NCBI GenBank assembly: GCA_000242815.2
Contig: AHHB01000037.1
Coordinates: forward strand, 62,001 to 126,000
Source of the DNA: Janthinobacterium lividum PAMC 25724
GTDB taxonomy: Bacteria; Pseudomonadota; Gammaproteobacteria; Burkholderiales; Burkholderiaceae_D
DNA: 64,000 nt
Reading direction: 5' to 3'
This document shows, in pieces, positions 9,016-17,191 of this stretch (its first letter is position 1; every line of letters starts with the position of its first letter). Under the pieces are notes generated by a model, which saw nothing but the letters and a program-made list of their open reading frames with translations, was not told the origin of the DNA and searched no databases. A program made the translations under genes and the position numbers.

Positions 9016-9583
9016 GATGCCTGCGGCAAGCCGAGCTTGGCCCAGCCTTCGACGCCCAGATTTTCCAAGGTGGCGATATTCTTATCAAAGATTTCCGACG
9101 CTTCCGGGAAGGCCTCGACGGCGCGCTCTATGCTGTCTTCGCGCAGCAAGTGCAAGGTCGGGTAGGGCGAGCGGTTGGTGTAGTTGCTGATGTCATCCTC
9201 GAACGTCTCGGCAAACTGGTAGTTCGGGTGGAAACTGGCCACTTGCAGTTCGCCGGCCAGGTGCATGTCTTCGACGGCGGCGTCGGCCACATCGAGAAAC
9301 TCGTTGTAGTCGAGGAAATCGTTCAAGGTGTACGGGTGGATCAGCAAGGTCGTGTCGATCTGCTCGGGGGGCGTGTCGGCCAGGATTTGCAACTCGTCCA
9401 TCAGCATGGACAGCAAGTCTTCCGGATTGCTCGATTCGCACACCACATAGCGGATCTGCTGCTTGACGTGCACGGCCTTGGCGAACGGCACAGGTTCAGG
9501 CCGATGACGGCCTTTTCCAGCCAGACAACGGTATTGGCGATGATGACGGCGTTGTCGTCGTCATGGCGCGGCGGGGTGTTCAT
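9012..9583 (-). pseudogene. DUF1415 family gene, frameshifted by one missing base
   Basis: The N-terminal part (MNTPPRHDDDNAVIIANTV... to GLNLC) and the rest (PFAKAVHVKQQ... to LGLPQAS) lie in different frames. They join perfectly if one G is restored at about 9487 (+ strand), where GLNLC-PFAK would need CCC and the sequence has CC. The rebuilt protein has about 190 residues and matches DUF1415, a family of unknown function. The start at 9583 has GAGAG at proper distance. Everything outside the single lesion looks well preserved, so a sequencing error is as likely as real inactivation. Confidence 0.8.
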
Positions 9584-9931
9584 ATGCATGGCTCTCTATC
9601 AATATGGCGGCCGGCAGCCCAATGGCCGGCACTAACCAAATTGTACGCACTGTCCACATTCTTTGCGCAGTCTCATACGGAATGCCTGCCAAACTTGCGC
9701 GATCGTCCTCGCCATGTATGCTATAACAACGGCCGAATCGCGCATCGGACGAATAAAATTTGCAATGATGACGGTACTTACGAATGGAAACCCAGGCGTT
9801 TACCACTTATTGACGCTTATTTCCTGTCATCATGCTGACATAATTCTTGACTGTGGCATGGGGATATCCGTACACTCGCACCTTGATCATGGGTCTGTCC
9901 GATGTTTCTCCGACGACAATAATGGAACACT
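9584..9931. promoter_or_regulatory. divergent spacer with mltD promoter
   Basis: This 348-base stretch has no supported gene. The best promoter for mltD is TTGACT (9847-9852), an 18-base spacer and TACACT (9871-9876), giving a leader of about 50 bases. A second weak box pair, TTGCGC and TATGCT, lies around 9697-9724. Confidence 0.5.
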
Positions 9932-11347
9932 ATGCACGAAAACTCCTTTACATCTACCGTCCTGGCGGCGTTGGCCCTGGCGCTTGCGCCCGCCCTCAGC
10001 CAGGCGTACGAAGCCGGTGTTGAGAGCGATAACGCACCAGTCGCCACCACCACCGCACCGGCGCTGATCCCGATGACCGCCCAGGTCACGGCAAAACTCC
10101 CCACCCTCGACAACCGCCTGCAAAAGACCGACCGTCTGCTGAAAAATCTCAGCGACAATTCCGATCCGCTGCGCGAAGCCGACGTCTGGGGCCGCATCCG
10201 CAGCGGCTATGCGATTCCCGATATCAATAACCAACTGGTGGCCAACCACGTCAACTGGTACGCCACCCGCCCTGACCACATCGCCCGCACCACGGCGCGC
10301 GCCTCGCGCTACATCTTCCACGTGGTGCAGGAACTGGAAAAGCGCGGCATGCCGACGGAACTGGCCTTGCTGCCGTTCATCGAGTCCGCCTTCAACCCGC
10401 AGGCATTCTCCAGCGCCAATGCAGCCGGCATGTGGCAATTCGTGCCTGCCACGGGGCGCGACTTTAACCTCAAGCAAAACATGTTCAAGGACGAGCGCCG
10501 CGGCGTGCTGGCCTCGACCGATGCGGCCCTGACATATCTGCAGCGCCTGTATGACATGTTTGGCGACTGGCAACTGGCGCTGGCTGCCTATAACTGGGGC
10601 GAAGGCTCGGTGCAGCGCGCCATCAAGAAAAACCAGGCGCTGGGCAAACCTACCGATTTCGACAGCCTGGCCGACCTGATGCCGGCAGAGACGCGCAATT
10701 ACGTGCCCAAGTTGCAAGCGGTGAAAAACATCATCGCCAATCCAGCCCAGTTCGGCCTGACCCTGCCCGTAGTCGACAACCAGCCGTACTTCACGGCCAT
10801 CGACAAGACCAGCGACATCGATATGACTGTTGCCGCACAACTGGCCGAACTGTCGATGGATGAATTCAAAGCCTTGAATCCGCAGTTTAACCGCCCCGTC
10901 ATCATCGGCGGTGAAAAAACCAAGATTCTGTTGCCGCAGGAAAATGCCGCCAAGTTCACCACCAACCTGGCACAGTGGGGCCATGCCTTGTCGAGCTGGA
11001 CCACGCACAAGATCACCAACGCGCGCGAACGCATCGAAACGCTGGCGTCGAAATTTGGCACCACGCCCGACGTGCTGCGCCAGGCCAACAATATCCCCCA
11101 GCGCACCAGCCTGCGCGCCGGCTCCACCATCCTCGTGCCGAAAACCTCGACCACGGTGAACAAGGACATCAGCCAGGAAATCGCCGACAGCGCCACCATG
11201 CTGCTCGAAGCGGACCGCCCGGAACGGGCCGCCAAGACACTGCGACGCGCGACCAAGGGCGGCAAGGTGCAGGCGGCGCCAATTTCCCTGGTAAAACCGC
11301 GCATCCAGCGCGGCGGCGGCAACAGTCGCGCCAAGGCCCGCCATTGA
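9932..11347 (+). CDS. mltD: membrane-bound lytic murein transglycosylase D
   Basis: This 471-residue protein cleaves the glycan strands of peptidoglycan with formation of 1,6-anhydro ends. An export signal occupies residues 1-25 with likely cleavage after SQA. The SLT domain spans roughly 100-270, with catalytic Glu151 in LLPFIESAFNP, followed by AAGMWQF and YNWGEG motifs of family 1D. One LysM-type peptidoglycan-binding module lies near 365-410 (RIETLASKFG...ILVP), and the C-terminus is basic. No lipobox cysteine is seen, unlike E. coli MltD, so anchoring may differ. It is transcribed alone from a promoter at about 9850. Confidence 0.93.
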   Translation: MHENSFTSTVLAALALALAPALSQAYEAGVESDNAPVATTTAPALIPMTAQVTAKLPTLDNRLQKTDRLLKNLSDNSDPLREADVWGRIRSGYAIPDINNQLVANHVNWYATRPDHIARTTARASRYIFHVVQELEKRGMPTELALLPFIESAFNPQAFSSANAAGMWQFVPATGRDFNLKQNMFKDERRGVLASTDAALTYLQRLYDMFGDWQLALAAYNWGEGSVQRAIKKNQALGKPTDFDSLADLMPAETRNYVPKLQAVKNIIANPAQFGLTLPVVDNQPYFTAIDKTSDIDMTVAAQLAELSMDEFKALNPQFNRPVIIGGEKTKILLPQENAAKFTTNLAQWGHALSSWTTHKITNARERIETLASKFGTTPDVLRQANNIPQRTSLRAGSTILVPKTSTTVNKDISQEIADSATMLLEADRPERAAKTLRRATKGGKVQAAPISLVKPRIQRGGGNSRAKARH

Positions 11348-11417
11348 ATGCACCTGACGTGAGCGACACTTCCGGCCGGCGTTGCTAGGCCTTGCAAGCC
11401 ACCCGGCATCGGATTTC

Positions 11418-11452
11418 CACCGGCCGCCACAGCTTTGCTGTCGCGGCCGGTG
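11418..11452 (+). terminator. strong hairpin after mltD
   Basis: CACCGGCCGC (11418-11427) pairs with GCGGCCGGTG (11443-11452), and an inner ACAGC-TTT-GCTGT hairpin closes the top. There is no T-run after it, so it may act through Rho or as a 3' stability element. Confidence 0.45.
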
Positions 11453-11496
11453 ACACATCCGCCCTGGTCCGTTTACTCTCCCAAACAGGAGTCGTC

Positions 11497-12220
11497 ATGG
11501 CTTTCTTGCAAGGCAAAAAATCCTCATCACGGGCTAATGCCGTTCAGTCAAGGATTTTGGCGTGATTGATGAGCGCCAGTAAATTCGCTAACCCCAGTCC
11601 TTGTTCTTGGGCTAAAAAAAGCATCACTGACACTAACTGAACGGCATTACTCATCCCGGGCCTGCTGATTGGCAACAGCTCGATGGCCTGGCGCACGCCA
11701 TCGGTTTTGCACCGCGGAAGCGATCGACGACGACTTCCTCGACGGCTTATCGCGCGACAGCTTCCACATTGCGCACGATATTTCCGCCTACAACTTCCCG
11801 GCCATGACCAAGGCCGCACTGCCGCTGCTGCATCCGGGTGCATCGGTGCTGACCCTGACGTGCTTGGGCGCCGTACGCGCCGCGCCCTATTACAACACCA
11901 TGGGGCTGGCCAAGGCGTCGCGGGAAGCGTCGGTGCGCCACCTGGCCGAATCGCTGGGCCAGCGCGGCATCCGCGCCAATGGCATCTCCGCCGGCCCCAT
12001 CAAGACGCTGGCCGCCTCCGGCATCAAGGATTTCAGCAAACTCCTGGGCTTTGTGGCCAAACACGCGCCGCTGCGTCGCAACGTCAACATCGAGGAAGTG
12101 GGCAACACGGCCGCCTTTTTGCTGTCCGACCCGGCCTCGGGCATCACCGGCGAGATCACCTGCGTCGATGGCGGCTCTTCACAAGTGATGGCCGTCCATA
12201 CAGAGACAGAGCAATGCGCC
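11497..12220 (+). pseudogene. fabI: degenerate enoyl-ACP reductase (fabI) copy
   Basis: AGGAG precedes an ATG that opens with MAFLQGKK, the FabI N-terminus. The gene then shows four lesions: six A where seven are needed (11515-11520); a miniature element inserted at 11535-11649 with target duplication; an internal loss of about 60 codons, fusing the LLIGNSS region to DGLAHAIGFAP; and a missing G at about 11717. Downstream, the remaining frame still reads YYNTMGLAKAS, with the catalytic Tyr and Lys, and ends at DGGSSQVMAV, after which similarity fades. FabI normally makes the last reduction of fatty-acid elongation, so this must be a redundant copy with the working gene elsewhere. Confidence 0.85.
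11535..11649. mobile_element. IS4-like miniature inverted-repeat element, copy A
   Basis: The 115-bp element has perfect 14-bp inverted ends, TAATGCCGTTCAGT and ACTGAACGGCATTA. It is flanked by a 12-bp direct repeat with one mismatch, CTCATCACGGGC (11523-11534) and CTCATCCCGGGC (11650-11661), the expected footprint of insertion. It encodes nothing. The ends resemble those I recall for IS4 (TAATGCCGATCAGTTAAG), and IS4 makes 11-13-bp duplications, so movement by an IS4-family transposase encoded elsewhere is inferred. Copy B lies at 39865-40022. Confidence 0.85.
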
Positions 12221-12726
12221 GGTGATCGATACTTCACGCGCGCCGCTTGTCGTCTCTTGATAGCCAGAAACCCATCGGGCCGGGAAAACGCAGCCGCCGC
12301 CGCTGCCTGCCGACATCGTGGCAAGAGGCGATTGAGCGGCTAAAAACTGCGTCATTTTACTGATTTTGCATAGGAAACATGTGCAAAACGTGGTAGGACT
12401 TTCGTTTTTCCCCATTTATACCGTGCAAAACGGCGGCAAATACGGTATAGTGTCGTTGTGCGCTGCAATATGTTCCCTTGAAGCGATAGCAATACCGCAG
12501 TAAATGCACTACAAACGCAGTACAAACTTAGCAGCTTCGCAAGCCTTAGCGCATCCACAGGATGCCGCTTATAAAGCCCTCCCGCCTTGTGTGTCGCACC
12601 TGACACCGTCCCGGCGCAAAGCTTTTGTGCCGAAATTTCTTTCTAGTTGAGTCATTTCGTTTTGGTTGGCGTTGCTATTTTGCGTTCTGCTTTTTGCAAG
12701 AACGCTGATTTTTACGAAAGAAAAGA
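12221..12726 (+). promoter_or_regulatory. promoter and long leader of the DEAD-box helicase gene
   Basis: No protein is supported in this 506-base stretch. A TATAGT box at 12446-12451 overlaps an inverted repeat, TATACCG (12417-12423) and CGGTATA (12443-12449), and GTGCAAAACG occurs twice (12381-12390, 12423-12432). If transcription starts near 12458, the leader is about 270 bases, the kind of length seen in cold-shock-regulated helicase mRNAs. The T-rich end of the leader contains only a weak Shine-Dalgarno sequence (GAAAG). Confidence 0.45.
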
Positions 12727-14133
12727 ATGACATTTGAATCCTTAGGCCTGCATCCGTCCATCATCGCCGCACTGACCGAATCGGGCTACACCGCGCCAAC
12801 CGCGGTACAGTCGCAAGCGATTCCCGCCGCGATCGAAGGCCGTGACTTGCTGGTCTCGTCGCAGACCGGTTCGGGCAAGACCGCAGCGTTCATGCTGCCG
12901 TCGTTGCACAAACTGGCCAGCGCCGAACAAAGCGCCGCCGGCAAGACGCCAAACCAGGAAATGCAAGCATCGCGCGCCCGCGGCGAGCGTCCACGCTTCA
13001 AGGCAGCCCAGCCAAAAATGCTGGTGCTGACGCCAACGCGCGAACTGGCCCTGCAAGTGACCACCAACACCGACAAATACAGCAGCGGCATCCGCCGCAT
13101 CAAGGCTGTGTCGATCCTGGGCGGCATGCCTTACCCTAAACAAATGCAATTGCTGGCCAAGAATCCTGAGATTCTGGTCGCCACCCCTGGCCGTCTGATC
13201 GACCACATGGACTCGGGCAAGATCGACTTCTCGCAACTGGAAATCCTGGTGCTGGACGAAGCCGACCGCATGCTGGACATGGGTTTCATCGACGACATCG
13301 AAAAAATCGTGGAAGCGACGCCAGAAGGCCGTCAAACCATGCTGTTCTCGGCGACTCTGGACGGCGTCGTTGGCAACATGGCGCGCCGCATCACGAAAAA
13401 CCCACTGGTTATCCAAGTGGCAAGTTCGAGCAACAAGCATGAAAACATCACCCAGCGCGTCCACTTCGTCGACGATCTGTCGCACAAGAATCGCCTGCTG
13501 GACCATCTGCTGCGCGACGAAACGCTGGATCAAGCTGTTGTGTTTACCGCCACCAAACGTGACGCTGACACCATCGCCGACCGCCTGAACATCGCCGGTT
13601 TCTCGGCTGCCGCCTTGCACGGCGACATGCATCAGGGCGCGCGTAACCGCACCCTGGACGGCATGCGCCGCGGCCAGGTCAAAGTGCTGGTCGCCACCGA
13701 CGTTGCCGCCCGCGGTATCGACGTACCGACGATCACCCACGTATTCAACTACGATCTGCCGAAGTTCCCGGAAGACTACGTCCACCGCATCGGCCGTACC
13801 GGCCGCGCTGGCCGCAATGGCCTGGCCATCTCGCTGGTGAACCACGCTGAAGGCATGAACGTCAAGCGTATCGAACGCTTCACCAAGCAATTGATCCCAG
13901 TCAATGTCATCGAAGGTTTCGAGCCTAAGAAAACGGCATCGGCACCACGTTCGAGCGCCCGTCCAGGCGGCTGGAAACCAGGCGACAACCGTGGTGGCGC
14001 AAAGCCAGGCCAGCGCACGTTCAGCAAGCCGGGCGCACCACGCAAGGATGGCGCGCCTAGCACCGGCGGCGGCTACAAGGGTTCCAACCCGCGCAGCACC
14101 GACGGCGCACGCCGCAGCTATGGCGACCGTTAA
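12727..14133 (+). CDS. DEAD-box ATP-dependent RNA helicase, RhlE type
   Basis: This 468-residue helicase shows all the core motifs: Q-motif around PTAVQSQAIP, TGSGKT (47-52), PTRELA, DEAD (177-180), SAT in MLFSATL, and HRIGRTGRAG from residue 353. The last 80 residues are rich in Gly, Arg, Lys and Pro, an RNA-binding tail typical of RhlE proteins involved in cold adaptation, ribosome assembly or mRNA decay. A 23-residue basic insert follows motif I (ASRARGERPRF). It is a single-gene unit ended by a strong terminator at 14171. A second RhlE paralogue is at 36259-37512. Confidence 0.93.
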   Translation: MTFESLGLHPSIIAALTESGYTAPTAVQSQAIPAAIEGRDLLVSSQTGSGKTAAFMLPSLHKLASAEQSAAGKTPNQEMQASRARGERPRFKAAQPKMLVLTPTRELALQVTTNTDKYSSGIRRIKAVSILGGMPYPKQMQLLAKNPEILVATPGRLIDHMDSGKIDFSQLEILVLDEADRMLDMGFIDDIEKIVEATPEGRQTMLFSATLDGVVGNMARRITKNPLVIQVASSSNKHENITQRVHFVDDLSHKNRLLDHLLRDETLDQAVVFTATKRDADTIADRLNIAGFSAAALHGDMHQGARNRTLDGMRRGQVKVLVATDVAARGIDVPTITHVFNYDLPKFPEDYVHRIGRTGRAGRNGLAISLVNHAEGMNVKRIERFTKQLIPVNVIEGFEPKKTASAPRSSARPGGWKPGDNRGGAKPGQRTFSKPGAPRKDGAPSTGGGYKGSNPRSTDGARRSYGDR

Positions 14134-14170
14134 TCACGGCGCCCCGCCGCCGATAGGCGGCAAGCAATAA

Positions 14171-14207
14171 AAAACGGCCACCAGATCACTCTGGAGGCCG
14201 TTTTTTT
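14171..14207 (+). terminator. intrinsic terminator, bidirectional
   Basis: The stem AACGGCC-ACCAGA pairs with TCTGG-A-GGCCGTT around a 4-base loop, with one A/A mismatch. A run of seven T follows on the + strand and a run of A precedes it, so it can serve both the helicase gene and the convergent thioesterase gene. Confidence 0.9.
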
Positions 14208-14220
14208 ATGCGCGGCGCAT

Positions 14221-14679
14221 TTATTTCTTCGACACCTTCTGGCGCGACAGCTTGCGCAGCTTGGCCTGTTCGAAGCGCACCTGCTGCTCCGGCGTCTCCA
14301 GCACCAGCGGCGGCACGGCCACCGGCTTGCGGTCGGCGTCCACCGCCACCATGGTGAAATAGCAGCTATTGGCATGGCGCACCAGACGCTGCTGGATGTT
14401 TTCCGTCACCACGCGGATGCCCACTTCCATCGAGGTCGTGCCTGTGTAATTGATGGCGGCGAGGAACGTCACCAGCTCACCGACGTGAATCGGCTGCAAG
14501 AACATCACTTGGTCCACGGACAGGGTCACCACATAGCTGCCCGAATAGCGGCTGGCGCAGGCGTAGGCGACACTGTCGAGGTATTTCAGGATGGTGCCGC
14601 CGTGCACGTTACCGGAAAAGTTGGCCATATCGGGCGTCATCAAGACCGTCATCGTCAGTTCGTGGGCCGACCAGTTCAT
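14221..14679 (-). CDS. acyl-CoA thioesterase, hotdog fold (YciA/BACH type)
   Basis: This 152-residue protein hydrolyses acyl-CoA to free acid and CoA. The N-terminal MTVLMTPDMANFSGNVHGG is the hallmark of the cytosolic hotdog thioesterases; His26-Gly-Gly and Asp35 mark the active-site helix. The C-terminal tail is basic (KLRKLSRQKVSKK). ATG at 14679 was chosen; an in-frame TTG at 14691 lies 7 bases after GGAG and is an alternative start. The physiological chain length cannot be told from sequence. Confidence 0.9.
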   Translation of the reverse strand: MNWSAHELTMTVLMTPDMANFSGNVHGGTILKYLDSVAYACASRYSGSYVVTLSVDQVMFLQPIHVGELVTFLAAINYTGTTSMEVGIRVVTENIQQRLVRHANSCYFTMVAVDADRKPVAVPPLVLETPEQQVRFEQAKLRKLSRQKVSKK

Positions 14680-14730
14680 CGCGCTGTCCAAAAGTGTTCT
14701 CCAAAGGGGATATAAAAGTGTGGGGATGTA

Positions 14731-14752
14731 AAAACCGGCCTCAGGGGCCGGC
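14731..14752 (-). terminator. intrinsic terminator of the 122-residue hypothetical gene
   Basis: Read on the minus strand, GCCGGCC-CCTGA-GGCCGG is followed by TTTT. It lies about 170 bases after the stop of the gene ending at 14923 and upstream of the thioesterase start, so it separates the two units. Confidence 0.75.
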
Positions 14753-14922
14753 TGCTCGGTGCAAAGTCTAGCCCGGCAGGCAAGCTCTTCTGCTGACAGT
14801 GCATCAGGTGTGCGGACAAGGGGCGCACAAGACGCGTGGCAAGCCACGCGGCGACGGACAAGGCAGTCCCCCGCGTCTGAGCGGCGCCGGCAGACGATGT
14901 CTTCATCTACCGGGAGAGGCGC

Positions 14923-15291
14923 TTACAGGCCCAGGGTGTCGATGTCGACCAGCGAGTCGCGGCCCTTGTCAGAAATGTCGTGGCCCTCGCCTTCCGCGCG
15001 CGCCACGATGTGGGCTTTCTTACCCAGGAAATAGGCCACCTCCGAGTCCAGCTTGGTCAGCGGATCGGCGGCGACGGCGCGCAAACCCATGATGCAGCGG
15101 CGCAGGAACAGCAGTTGTTGTGCTTTATCGGTGATGGACAGACGGCCATCGCGTGCATAGCTGAGCAGCTTCAAGCCGGACAGGCGCTTGGCATTGCGGG
15201 CAACGCAAGCACTGGGGCGCTCGGTCTTGATGCCGCGTGCAACTTGCTCCAGCGCGTCATATTCATCGGTTGTTAATTTCTCGTTCTTCAT
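14923..15291 (-). CDS. conserved-looking hypothetical protein, 122 residues
   Basis: I do not recognise a family. The protein is soluble, mixed charged and predicted mainly helical, with a lysine/arginine-rich middle (CVARNAKRLSGLKLLSYARDGRLSITDKAQQLL) that reads like a small winged-helix or other nucleic-acid-binding domain; that is a guess from pattern only. The start at 15291 is supported by GGAAAAG 4 bases before the ATG. It is followed by a good terminator at 14731 and preceded on the same strand by a tiny membrane-protein gene. Confidence 0.75.
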   Translation of the reverse strand: MKNEKLTTDEYDALEQVARGIKTERPSACVARNAKRLSGLKLLSYARDGRLSITDKAQQLLFLRRCIMGLRAVAADPLTKLDSEVAYFLGKKAHIVARAEGEGHDISDKGRDSLVDIDTLGL

Positions 15292-15419
15292 TACTTTTCC
15301 ATAAAAGGCCAGGTGTTCGGCCCTCATGGTACGCGCCCAGCAGCGCATCGGCAACAGGCAACGTAATTCAGTCGCCGCCAACACCACCGACGGCATGCTG
15401 AAATGCGCGCAGATTGCGC

Positions 15420-15557
15420 CTATTTGTAGCTACGCAGCAGCAGCCACGCCAGGCCGCAACCGGCCACGGCGCCTGCCAGGGCCAGCGCTACGAGGTTTTT
15501 GCCAGCCATCACAGGGCGTCGGCCCAGATAAATTTTATTATGCAAGGAATTGCCCAC
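15420..15557 (-). CDS. small membrane protein, 45 residues, GTG start
   Basis: AGGAGA lies 5 bases before a GTG that opens a 45-codon frame. Residues 1-19 are polar and basic (MGNSLHNKIYLGRRPVMAGK), residues 20-41 form one hydrophobic helix rich in Ala, Leu and Gly, and the end is RSYK. It would therefore be a single-pass inner-membrane peptide with both ends basic. A perfect TATAAT lies 36 bases upstream. No family is recognised. The combination of a -10 box, a strong ribosome site and a membrane helix makes it credible despite its size. Confidence 0.65.
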   Translation of the reverse strand: MGNSLHNKIYLGRRPVMAGKNLVALALAGAVAGCGLAWLLLRSYK

Positions 15558-15592
15558 GGTGGTCTCCTGTACAAGAATTTTTATGATGTCTT

Positions 15593-15598
15593 ATTATA
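15593..15598 (-). promoter_or_regulatory. -10 box for the 45-residue membrane protein
   Basis: A consensus TATAAT on the minus strand, with a poor -35 (TGTGGT) 17 bases upstream, lies about 36 bases before the GTG start. Confidence 0.5.
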
Positions 15599-15797
15599 AG
15601 AACAGAATCGTGACGACCACATGACACACAGCAGTTAGCGCTTGATTTGTATCCATCAGGCAACACTTATTGGCGTTTCTGTTGTTTAAATGGCGCGGCG
15701 ATACTGCCGCCTGCGCAAACCATTTCCGAACAAAAATAGACAGCGCGCGGCTGTGGCCCGGCAGCGTAGCTAGGCGCACGTGCTCGAATGCTTGCTC

Positions 15798-15971
15798 TTA
15801 AGCCATCTTGACGGGTGGTGGCGGCGGCGTCGGTTCCTCGACCGGCACGGGATCAGCGTACGGCGGCTTTTCCAGCGGCGGCATCAGCGGATCGCCTTCG
15901 GGCGGCGGGCCGATATCCGGTTCAGGCGTGCTGTGGGCGCGCAACGGGGCATGACGCGATTGTGGCTGCAT
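15798..15971 (-). CDS. small proline-rich protein, 57 residues
   Basis: A very strong ribosome site, AAAGGAGGTCACC, precedes ATG 15971, which decides the start although the frame extends upstream. The product is rich in Pro, Glu and Asp, with the core PEPDIGPPPEGDPLMPP and the end PTPPPPPVKMA. It has no membrane helix and is probably disordered. I know of no function. Similar short proline-rich proteins seem usual in this bacterial family, but I cannot verify that here. Confidence 0.7.
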   Translation of the reverse strand: MQPQSRHAPLRAHSTPEPDIGPPPEGDPLMPPLEKPPYADPVPVEEPTPPPPPVKMA

Positions 15972-16280
15972 GGTGACCTCCTTTGCCACACTGTAAGCGA
16001 TGATGAAAAACACTGGCGCCCGCGAGGCGCGCGCTCCTTGCTGCCGGCGCCGCACCTGGCATGACTAGCTCAGCTGGGATAGGCATGCAATTGTGAGGGA
16101 CAAATCGAATGTCGATTTTTTTTACATACGCGCGAAAAACGACCTATCTATTTTTATAAACTATTGAATTTAAATACAAATATTACATGGTACGAATTCT
16201 GCTTCAAGGGCGTATGAGGTTATCTGCGGCAGCCGCCACAGTGACCTGCTCCGATTCACCCTCACGCTGAAGGAAATACC
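15972..16280. other. AT-rich spacer before the PEP-CTERM gene
   Basis: This 309-base spacer between divergent genes becomes strongly AT-rich at 16110-16190, unlike its surroundings, which fits a promoter or regulator-binding region for the PEP-CTERM gene. I could not place a convincing -35/-10 pair or a sigma-54 site. GAAGGAAATACC precedes the ATG at 16281. Confidence 0.4.
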
Positions 16281-17114
16281 ATGAAACCGCTGTCCTCAGT
16301 CCTGCGTCTCGCTCTATCTGCGGCTGCCATCGCTGCTGCGCTGATCAGTTCTCCCGCACTCGCTGGTCCTTTATTTACCGCCGATGAAGGCTCCGTTCCC
16401 GGTACCGCTCCCAATCTGGTGGTGGCCGACCGCATCAGCTTTGAATATCACTCGCGCGTCGAACAAACCATCGTTGGCGGTTTGGGTGGTGGCAACGATC
16501 CCTTCACCCAAACTGGCTTCCTGACCAAGGCCGCTTTCGGCAGCCCCAATGGCGGTAGCGTTCCATCGCAACTGAACGCCCTCAATGGCTATGGCATCTA
16601 TGGCCTGTTTACCATCACCGGTCAGTCGAATGGTTTGGGGTCCGGTATCCTCGCCAACTTTCAAACCCTGAGCATGACGCTGTACATCGACCCCAACCAG
16701 AACACGTCATTGTCGGTCAGCAACGTAGCCGGTTCGCCGGTAACTGTGGGCGGCGTCTCCGCAGATGACTATGCGATCGTCACCTACACGCTTGATGTGG
16801 GCGAAGCACACGTTTTCAACGGTCTGGCGCAAGGCGACTTCAAGGCCTTGATGAACGCCACGCTGACGCCGCAAGGACAGTTATTCTTTGTTAATCCCAA
16901 CCCGTTTTTCCCTTTCGAGTCTCTCAGCGGAAATACGAACAGCTTCGTCGGTGGCAGCTTGACGAATAGCTTCATCGCGATGTCCGACGGCGGCGGCCTG
17001 GAATTATTTCAAGCAGCTGTACCTGAACCAGGCACCATCGCCCTGCTCGGCATCGGCCTGTTTGGCCTGGGCATGACTGCGCGCCGCCAGCAAGGCGGGC
17101 AGCGCCAGGCTTGA
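16281..17114 (+). CDS. PEP-CTERM sorting domain-containing exported protein
   Basis: This 277-residue protein has a signal peptide (about residues 1-28, cleavage after ALA) and a C-terminal sorting signal at 247-277: VPEPGT, a hydrophobic helix and an RRQ basic end. Such proteins are processed by exosortase and associated with extracellular polysaccharide; the exosortase gene is not in this window. The middle is Gly/Asn/Ser-rich and likely beta-sandwich. The layout recalls the flocculation-associated PepA type, but this is only an impression. An intrinsic terminator follows at 17135. Confidence 0.88.
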   Translation: MKPLSSVLRLALSAAAIAAALISSPALAGPLFTADEGSVPGTAPNLVVADRISFEYHSRVEQTIVGGLGGGNDPFTQTGFLTKAAFGSPNGGSVPSQLNALNGYGIYGLFTITGQSNGLGSGILANFQTLSMTLYIDPNQNTSLSVSNVAGSPVTVGGVSADDYAIVTYTLDVGEAHVFNGLAQGDFKALMNATLTPQGQLFFVNPNPFFPFESLSGNTNSFVGGSLTNSFIAMSDGGGLELFQAAVPEPGTIALLGIGLFGLGMTARRQQGGQRQA

Positions 17115-17134
17115 CATGCGCTGATCGAATTGAC

Positions 17135-17162
17135 AAGCCGCTCATGTCTGAGCGGCTTTTTC
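17135..17162 (+). terminator. intrinsic terminator after the PEP-CTERM gene
   Basis: AAGCCGCTCA (17135-17144) pairs perfectly with TGAGCGGCTT (17149-17158) around a 4-base loop, followed by T. It also lies just beyond the end of the minus-strand nitroreductase-like gene. Confidence 0.88.
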
Positions 17163-17191
17163 CACTGCGGCAGCCGGCAAACTCCTGCCGC

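Noticed and set aside
9887-11458. 523-codon minus-strand open frame
   Set aside because: Exactly antisense to mltD, which has a signal peptide, catalytic Glu and LysM motifs.
16050-16080. Possible sigma-54 promoter (TGGCAT...GC) upstream of the PEP-CTERM gene
   Set aside because: The -12 element does not match (no TTGC at the right distance).
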